Part shown: piece by piece, positions 7,047 to 9,123 of the stretch
How positions within the stretch are numbered: the first letter of the stretch is position 1
How the letters are laid out: each line of letters begins with the position of its first letter
Source: Palsa-883 sp035696165
GTDB taxonomy: Bacteria; Pseudomonadota; Alphaproteobacteria; Acetobacterales; Acetobacteraceae
Direction: 5' to 3'
Length of the DNA: 9,123 nucleotides
Assembly: GCA_035696165.1 (NCBI GenBank)
Contig: DASRQX010000045.1
Span: 1 to 9,123 of the forward strand
Notes under the pieces: model-generated
The model's database searches: none
Told to the model about the DNA's origin: nothing
What the model saw: the letters and a program-made list of their open reading frames with translations, nothing else
Translations under genes and position numbers: made by a program

Positions 7047-7210
7047 GTATTACCAGGCGTCCGAATGATCGACTCTTCGTTGCTGGCCCCCGTCGTGCTG
7101 GCCCCCGGGTCAAGCGCCCGAGGGCAGGCTCCAGCCGGTATTCACGACTTTCTTTGCTGCAACGAAGGCAAGTCGTGGATACCGGCCTTCGCCGGCATGA
7201 CGGGGGTAGC
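7047..7210. repeat. Dispersed intergenic repeat, copy B (full palindromic element)
   Basis: This fills the gap between two convergent genes. Positions 7047-7080 and 7082-7169 are the reverse complement of copy A (121-215) with a roughly 25-30 base insertion in the left arm (around 7105-7132). Positions 7171-7210 are then a direct match to 141-180 (39 of 40). The two arms face each other around CTTTGCTGCAACGAAG (7152-7167), so the whole is a large palindrome. Placed at 3' ends of opposing genes, it could serve as a two-way transcript end, though no T-run supports intrinsic termination. Positions 7017-7046 and 7211-7239 show nothing else. Confidence 0.82.
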
Positions 7211-7239
7211 GGCCCGTGCGTCAAACCGTCCGCGTGTTG

Positions 7240-8250
7240 TCAGCCGCATTCGTCCCCGATCTGCACCGAAACCGGCCGCAGGTCGGGTGACCATTCGACG
7301 GCCCCCTCGGCCAGCCGCACGCCGTGCACCGCCAGTGCCGGTGCCAGCAGCGCGCGCGGATTGGCCGAGGCCAACCCGATCGCCTCATTCGCCGACGCGA
7401 TGCTCCAGGCGACGACGTTGCGCACCGCCTGGTCCAGCTCCAGCGACGAGCCGGCAAGCACCAAGGCCCCGGGCACGCGCACCGCACCGTCGGCCGCGCG
7501 CTCGATCGCCATTCCGGCCAGTTCGTAGTGCCCCTGCAGCGCCGCGGCAGCCGCCGTCGCGTCGGTGACCAGGATTGTTCGCGCCAGGCCTTTCGCCCGC
7601 AGCAGCGCCCGCAGCGCGAAGGGCGGGACATGGATGCCGTCGGCGATGAAGCTGGCGCTCAGCCGGTCCTCGGCGAGTTGGGCCAGCAACGGATTGTCGA
7701 ATTTCGGCAGCAGATGCGGCAGGCCGTTGCCGAGATGCGTGCTGAGCACCACGCCCAGGTCCGCCGCGTGCGCTACCTCGGCCGAGCGCGCGGCCGAGTG
7801 GCCGATCGCCACCAGCGTGCCACGCTGACGCGCCCAGGCGATCAGTGTCCCTGCGCCCGGGCGCTCGGGCGCCAGCGTCAGCAGCAGGATGGGTCGACGC
7901 AGGCCGGCGGCCAGGCGATCCAGCAGAGCGGGCTCGGCCGCGATCATCGCTGCGGGCGGATGGCAGCCGGCGTAGCCCGGCGTGGGATTCAGGAACGGCC
8001 CCTCCAGATGGTAGCCGGGAACCATGACCGGTCCGAGCCGCGAGCCCGCCACCGCTGCGTCCAGCGCGGCGAAGCGGGCGGCCAGCATGTCTTCAGGCGC
8101 GGTGATCAGCGTCGGCAGGCAGCTTGTCACGCCGGCGCGCAGCATCGCCTGCAGCGCGTGATCCAGCGCGTCGGCGGTCAGTGCGGTGCTGTTGAAATCG
8201 ACGCCGGCGAAGCCGTTCACCTGCAGATCGATCAGGCCAGTGCTGCGCAT
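7240..8250 (-). CDS. nagA: N-acetylglucosamine-6-phosphate deacetylase, short form
   Basis: This is a cytoplasmic amidohydrolase that removes acetate from N-acetylglucosamine-6-phosphate, feeding amino sugars to glucosamine-6-phosphate. The product has 336 residues from ATG at 8250, against about 380 in E. coli NagA. The frame starts almost at GLIDLQVNGFAGVDFN (5-20), where classical NagA has about 50 earlier residues of the small beta-sandwich domain. Key residues are present: E83 in HLEGPF, H151 in GHSAARS, H172 in STHLGNG (metal site), H207 in ADGIHV (substrate) and D230 in LVTDA (catalytic). No good Shine-Dalgarno sequence precedes the ATG. Upstream in-frame codons to 8511 lack family character and run into the transposase. 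Identity is secure at family level. Preference for GlcNAc-6-P over a related sugar is inferred. Confidence 0.9.
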   Translation of the reverse strand: MRSTGLIDLQVNGFAGVDFNSTALTADALDHALQAMLRAGVTSCLPTLITAPEDMLAARFAALDAAVAGSRLGPVMVPGYHLEGPFLNPTPGYAGCHPPAAMIAAEPALLDRLAAGLRRPILLLTLAPERPGAGTLIAWARQRGTLVAIGHSAARSAEVAHAADLGVVLSTHLGNGLPHLLPKFDNPLLAQLAEDRLSASFIADGIHVPPFALRALLRAKGLARTILVTDATAAAAALQGHYELAGMAIERAADGAVRVPGALVLAGSSLELDQAVRNVVAWSIASANEAIGLASANPRALLAPALAVHGVRLAEGAVEWSPDLRPVSVQIGDECG

Positions 8251-8257
8251 GGCGTGA

Positions 8258-8286
8258 CGTTGATCGCGCCGCCGAAACCCTGTCAA
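8258..8286 (-). promoter_or_regulatory. Candidate nagA promoter giving a near-leaderless transcript
   Basis: On the minus strand a perfect TTGACA (8286-8281) is followed after 17 bases by TCAACG (8263-8258), a poor -10 match. A start about 7 bases further on would fall at the ATG at 8250, which fits the lack of a ribosome binding site. The -10 is weak, so this remains tentative. Confidence 0.25.
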
Positions 8287-8326
8287 TCGATTGGACCGGC
8301 CAGCAGCAGCTCTCAATGCGATTGAG
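8284..8326. promoter_or_regulatory. Two related palindromes upstream of nagA, candidate operators
   Basis: CAATCGATTG (8284-8293) is a perfect palindrome, and CTCAATGCGATTGAG (8312-8326) is a perfect inverted repeat with a 3-base centre. Both share the half-site CAAT/ATTG. Their centres are about 30.5 bases apart, close to three DNA turns, and lie about 38 and 69 bases upstream of the nagA ATG. This arrangement suits a regulator bound cooperatively on one DNA face. No regulator is encoded in the window, and no known NagR or NagC site is matched. Confidence 0.4.
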
Positions 8327-8337
8327 TCGCGGTCGCG

Positions 8338-8351
8338 GCGACGAGGGTGAG
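8338..8351 (+). repeat. Fragment of the 3761-3882 repeat
   Basis: GCGACGAGGGTGAG is identical to 3795-3808. Just before it, GTCG and GGCG resemble the start of the same arm with bases missing. The match stops at 8351, about 86 bases before the transposase start, so the insertion sequence may have cut a larger repeat copy here. With only 14 identical bases, chance is not excluded. Confidence 0.35.
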
Positions 8352-9123
8352 TCCGGAATGCAACAGTCGGCAGTGAACTGATTGGCCGCCGCAAAAAACG
8401 GATTCGCACAAGCGCCGGAACGGGATTCCTGGCGCTCATGCCTGCGCTCGATTCGCTGCTCGGATCATTGCAGGGGTGCCTGGACCGGTTCCCGGACAAG
8501 CGCCGCGGCATGAACCTGACCTACGGCATCGGCGACATCGGCATGGCGGCCTTCTCGGTGTTCTTCATGCAAAGCCCGTCGTTCCTGGCGCATCAGCGCC
8601 AGCTGGAGGAAGGCCACGGCCGCTCCAACTGCGCCAGCCTTTTCGGTATCGCCAAAATCCCCTCCGACAACCACATCCGCGACATGCTCGATCCGGCCAC
8701 GCCAGCGCTGCTGCGTCTGGTGTTCGCCGAAACCATCGAGCAACTCAGGCAAATCGACGGCGGCCTCGACATGTTCCGCCGGCTCGATGGGCGGGTGTTG
8801 ATCGCGCTGGATGGCAGCGAGTATCACTGTTCGCGGAAGATCCATTGCCGGCACTGCTCGACGCGGGTCAGAGGCAATCGCGGAACGGAATATTACCACA
8901 GTGTGCTGGCCGCCACATTGGTGGCACCCGGGCACGATAAGGTGATCCCGCTGGAGCCGGAATTCATCGTCCCGCAAGATGGGGCGGAGAAGCAGGATTG
9001 CGAGAACATGGCGGCCAAGCGGTGGTTGGCCGCCCACGCCCAGCGCTACGCCGCGCTTGACCCGGTCTATCTCGGTGACGATCTGTTCTCTCGCCAACCG
9101 CTCTGCCAGGCGGTGCTGGATAG
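8352..9123 (+). mobile_element. Left part of an insertion sequence (right end outside the window)
   Basis: The transposase gene from 8438 implies an insertion sequence. Its left end should lie within the roughly 90 bases before the gene. The abrupt end of the repeat fragment at 8351 is the only hint of the boundary. Terminal inverted repeats and target duplication cannot be checked because the right end is missing. Confidence 0.4.
8438..9123 (+). CDS. DDE transposase, ISNCY/IS4-like, 3' end outside the window
   Basis: From ATG at 8438 a frame stays open to the window edge (228 codons plus 2 bases), beginning MPALDSLLGSLQGCLDRFPD. It resembles transposases with the N-terminal block FSVFFMQSPSFLAHQRQLEE (39-58) and SLFGIAKIPSDNHIRDMLD (67-85). 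The first catalytic aspartate is likely D125 in ALDGSEYHCS, and the second is D214 or D215 in YLGDDLFS. The expected C-terminal glutamate lies beyond the window. Cysteines C131, C137 and C140 may form a small metal site. APGHDKVIPLEPEFIVPQDG (163-182) is the conserved middle. The part seen is intact, with no frameshift. It is transcribed away from nagA and may have displaced that gene's original upstream DNA. The family label rests on remembered motifs. Confidence 0.85.
   Translation, partial: MPALDSLLGSLQGCLDRFPDKRRGMNLTYGIGDIGMAAFSVFFMQSPSFLAHQRQLEEGHGRSNCASLFGIAKIPSDNHIRDMLDPATPALLRLVFAETIEQLRQIDGGLDMFRRLDGRVLIALDGSEYHCSRKIHCRHCSTRVRGNRGTEYYHSVLAATLVAPGHDKVIPLEPEFIVPQDGAEKQDCENMAAKRWLAAHAQRYAALDPVYLGDDLFSRQPLCQAVLD

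Noticed and set aside
8465..9097. 210-codon minus-strand open frame opposite the transposase
   Set aside because: Antisense to a frame with clear transposase motifs.

Overview
The window is GC-rich (codons mostly end in G or C) and reads like a Gram-negative alphaproteobacterium. My best guess is the Acetobacteraceae/Rhodospirillales, from the style of the genes and the many intergenic palindromic repeats, but no gene here fixes the taxon. Genes on both strands are dense. Most of the long antisense frames are GC-driven shadows of real genes.

Layout from left to right. Positions 1-41 (minus) hold the first 13 codons of a gene that runs out of the window. Positions 42-444 have no gene, but carry one copy of a dispersed repeat and a 107-bp palindrome. 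Positions 445-3556 (minus) are a carbohydrate ABC importer operon. It is read from a Tat-exported family 1 solute-binding protein, through a MalF-type permease, to a MalG-type permease; no ATPase gene lies inside the window. Positions 3557-3957 are the divergent control region, with a candidate operator and a 122-bp repeat palindrome. Positions 3958-5409 (plus) encode a DUF2254 membrane protein whose last codons are also a terminator-like hairpin. Positions 5475-7016 (plus) encode a family 39 (GT-C fold) membrane glycosyltransferase. Positions 7017-7239 are a convergent gap filled by a full copy of the dispersed repeat. Positions 7240-8250 (minus) encode a short N-acetylglucosamine-6-phosphate deacetylase (NagA). 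Positions 8251-8437 hold candidate nagA control sites and probably the left end of an insertion sequence. Its DDE transposase starts at 8438 (plus) and runs off the right edge.

The importer genes form one functional unit: the binding protein captures a sugar or polyol in the periplasm and the two permeases form the channel. The ATPase is presumably encoded downstream (left of position 1) or elsewhere. NagA acts in amino-sugar breakdown, but nothing in the sequence ties it to this importer. DUF2254 and the glycosyltransferase are co-oriented envelope proteins that may or may not share a transcript, because a terminator-like hairpin lies between them.

I found no clear new multi-gene system. 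The most unusual items are the terminator-like hairpin inside the DUF2254 coding end, the short NagA with two related palindromes over its start region, and the repeat family that brackets the 180-7050 segment.
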